Shown piece after piece: positions 42,555 to 42,683 of a DNA stretch of 42,683 bases (its first letter is position 1; every line of letters starts with the position of its first letter). The position numbers and the translations under genes were made by a program. Below the pieces are notes generated by a model, which searched no databases, was not told the DNA's origin, and worked only from the letters and a program-made list of their open reading frames with translations. The stretch spans positions 1-42,683 of the forward strand of contig NZ_JAKZAH010000033.1 in the NCBI RefSeq assembly GCF_023156245.1. The letters are read 5' to 3'. Origin of the DNA: Marinobacter bryozoorum. Lineage in GTDB: Bacteria > Pseudomonadota > Gammaproteobacteria > Pseudomonadales > Oleiphilaceae.

Positions 42555-42683
42555 TTACGACGTTGTCGCCATTTTACGGAAAGCAGCCCTGGCAGGACCT
42601 TCCCACTGTCCACGAGCATCCACCATGGCAGCCAGGGCTTCAGAATCCAGGTAGACTAACGAATTAACCAAACGGGACACTAG
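42555..42683 (-). CDS. C-terminal fragment of an unidentified gene at the right edge
   Basis: The minus strand reads open from the right edge to a stop at 42555-42557. The 42-residue end holds LVYLDSEALAAMVDARG and then QWEGPARAAFRKMATTS, which looks like a real protein C-terminus but I cannot name the family. Its reading frame in the terminal repeat differs from that of the short ORF at the left edge. It runs in the same direction as zapE, about 64 bases upstream of it. Confidence 0.5.
   Translation of the reverse strand, partial: LVSRLVNSLVYLDSEALAAMVDARGQWEGPARAAFRKMATTS
42660..42683. repeat. 24-bp direct terminal repeat, right copy
   Basis: The last 24 bases are identical to bases 1-24 in the same orientation. 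In this copy the minus-strand partial gene reads through the repeat in a different frame from the left-edge ORF. Confidence 0.9.

Noticed and set aside
1..42683. Complete circular plasmid or phage genome, based on the terminal repeat
   Set aside because: No replication, partition, mobilisation, integration or structural genes are present, while pntAB, coaE, yacG, zapE and other chromosomal genes are.
1..42683. tRNA, rRNA, CRISPR arrays and insertion sequences
   Set aside because: Looked for typical signatures such as T-loop sequences, regular spaced repeats and transposase motifs; none was found by eye.

Overview
The window looks like a chromosomal segment of a GC-rich marine gammaproteobacterium. 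The gene set and protein styles are closest to what I know from Marinobacter and relatives, but this is a judgement from gene content, not a computed placement. It carries housekeeping and maintenance genes: pntAB, coaE, yacG, arfB, trmO, a PBP4-type dacB, zapE, an argP/argO pair, thpR and a cold-shock gene. I see no rRNA, tRNA, CRISPR array, transposase, integrase, replication or phage structural gene.

Layout. 1-300: contig edge with a short ORF and a perfect 20-bp palindrome. 300-6650: mostly minus-strand maintenance genes (PCu(A)C copper chaperone, DUF1206 membrane protein, DCC oxidoreductase, a thpR/DUF2784/threonine-dehydratase operon, a DUF2238/lipoprotein/DUF2007 operon), interrupted by one plus-strand class V aminotransferase. 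6850-11230: NnrU, the proton-pumping transhydrogenase PntAB and an NlpC/P60 lipoprotein. 11200-15080: CPBP membrane protein, DJ-1/PfpI protein, ribbon-helix-helix protein, the divergent argO/argP pair and arfB. 15080-17015: an HxlR regulator divergent from an atypical SDR and a DsbA-fold HCCA-isomerase-like protein, with a striking double dyad between them. 17050-20090: a minus-strand cluster of a membrane-fused PQQ sugar dehydrogenase, an SDR, an ABM-domain protein and a YbiI-type zinc finger protein. 20430-25480: cold-shock protein, a small membrane protein, the E1alpha/E1beta/E2 genes of a 2-oxoacid dehydrogenase, YaiI, dodecin and a 33-residue membrane peptide. 25730-29150: a second, secreted PQQ sugar dehydrogenase, a GFA protein and DacB. 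29200-33060: an SDR/histidine-phosphatase pair divergent from a LysR regulator, then an EAL-domain protein paired with a small membrane protein. 33300-39660: a tartrate/D-malate dehydrogenase-type enzyme, coaE, an unrecognised outer-membrane-like protein, trmO, a hybrid histidine kinase and yacG, all on the plus strand. 39780-42683: a YfaZ-like porin, a Bax-type glucosaminidase, zapE and a partial gene.

The two ends of the window carry the same 24 bases in direct orientation. This can be read as circularity, but the content is ordinary chromosome. I think a dispersed short repeat or an assembly overlap is more likely than a plasmid or phage.

I did not find a clearly new multi-gene system. 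The most unusual items are the five-helix membrane domain fused to a PQQ sugar dehydrogenase, the HxlR double operator in front of an SDR that lacks the catalytic tyrosine, the EAL protein with an N-terminal cysteine cluster coupled to a small membrane protein, the hybrid kinase and orphan outer-membrane-like gene lying between coaE and yacG, and a histidine phosphatase lacking its usual second catalytic histidine.
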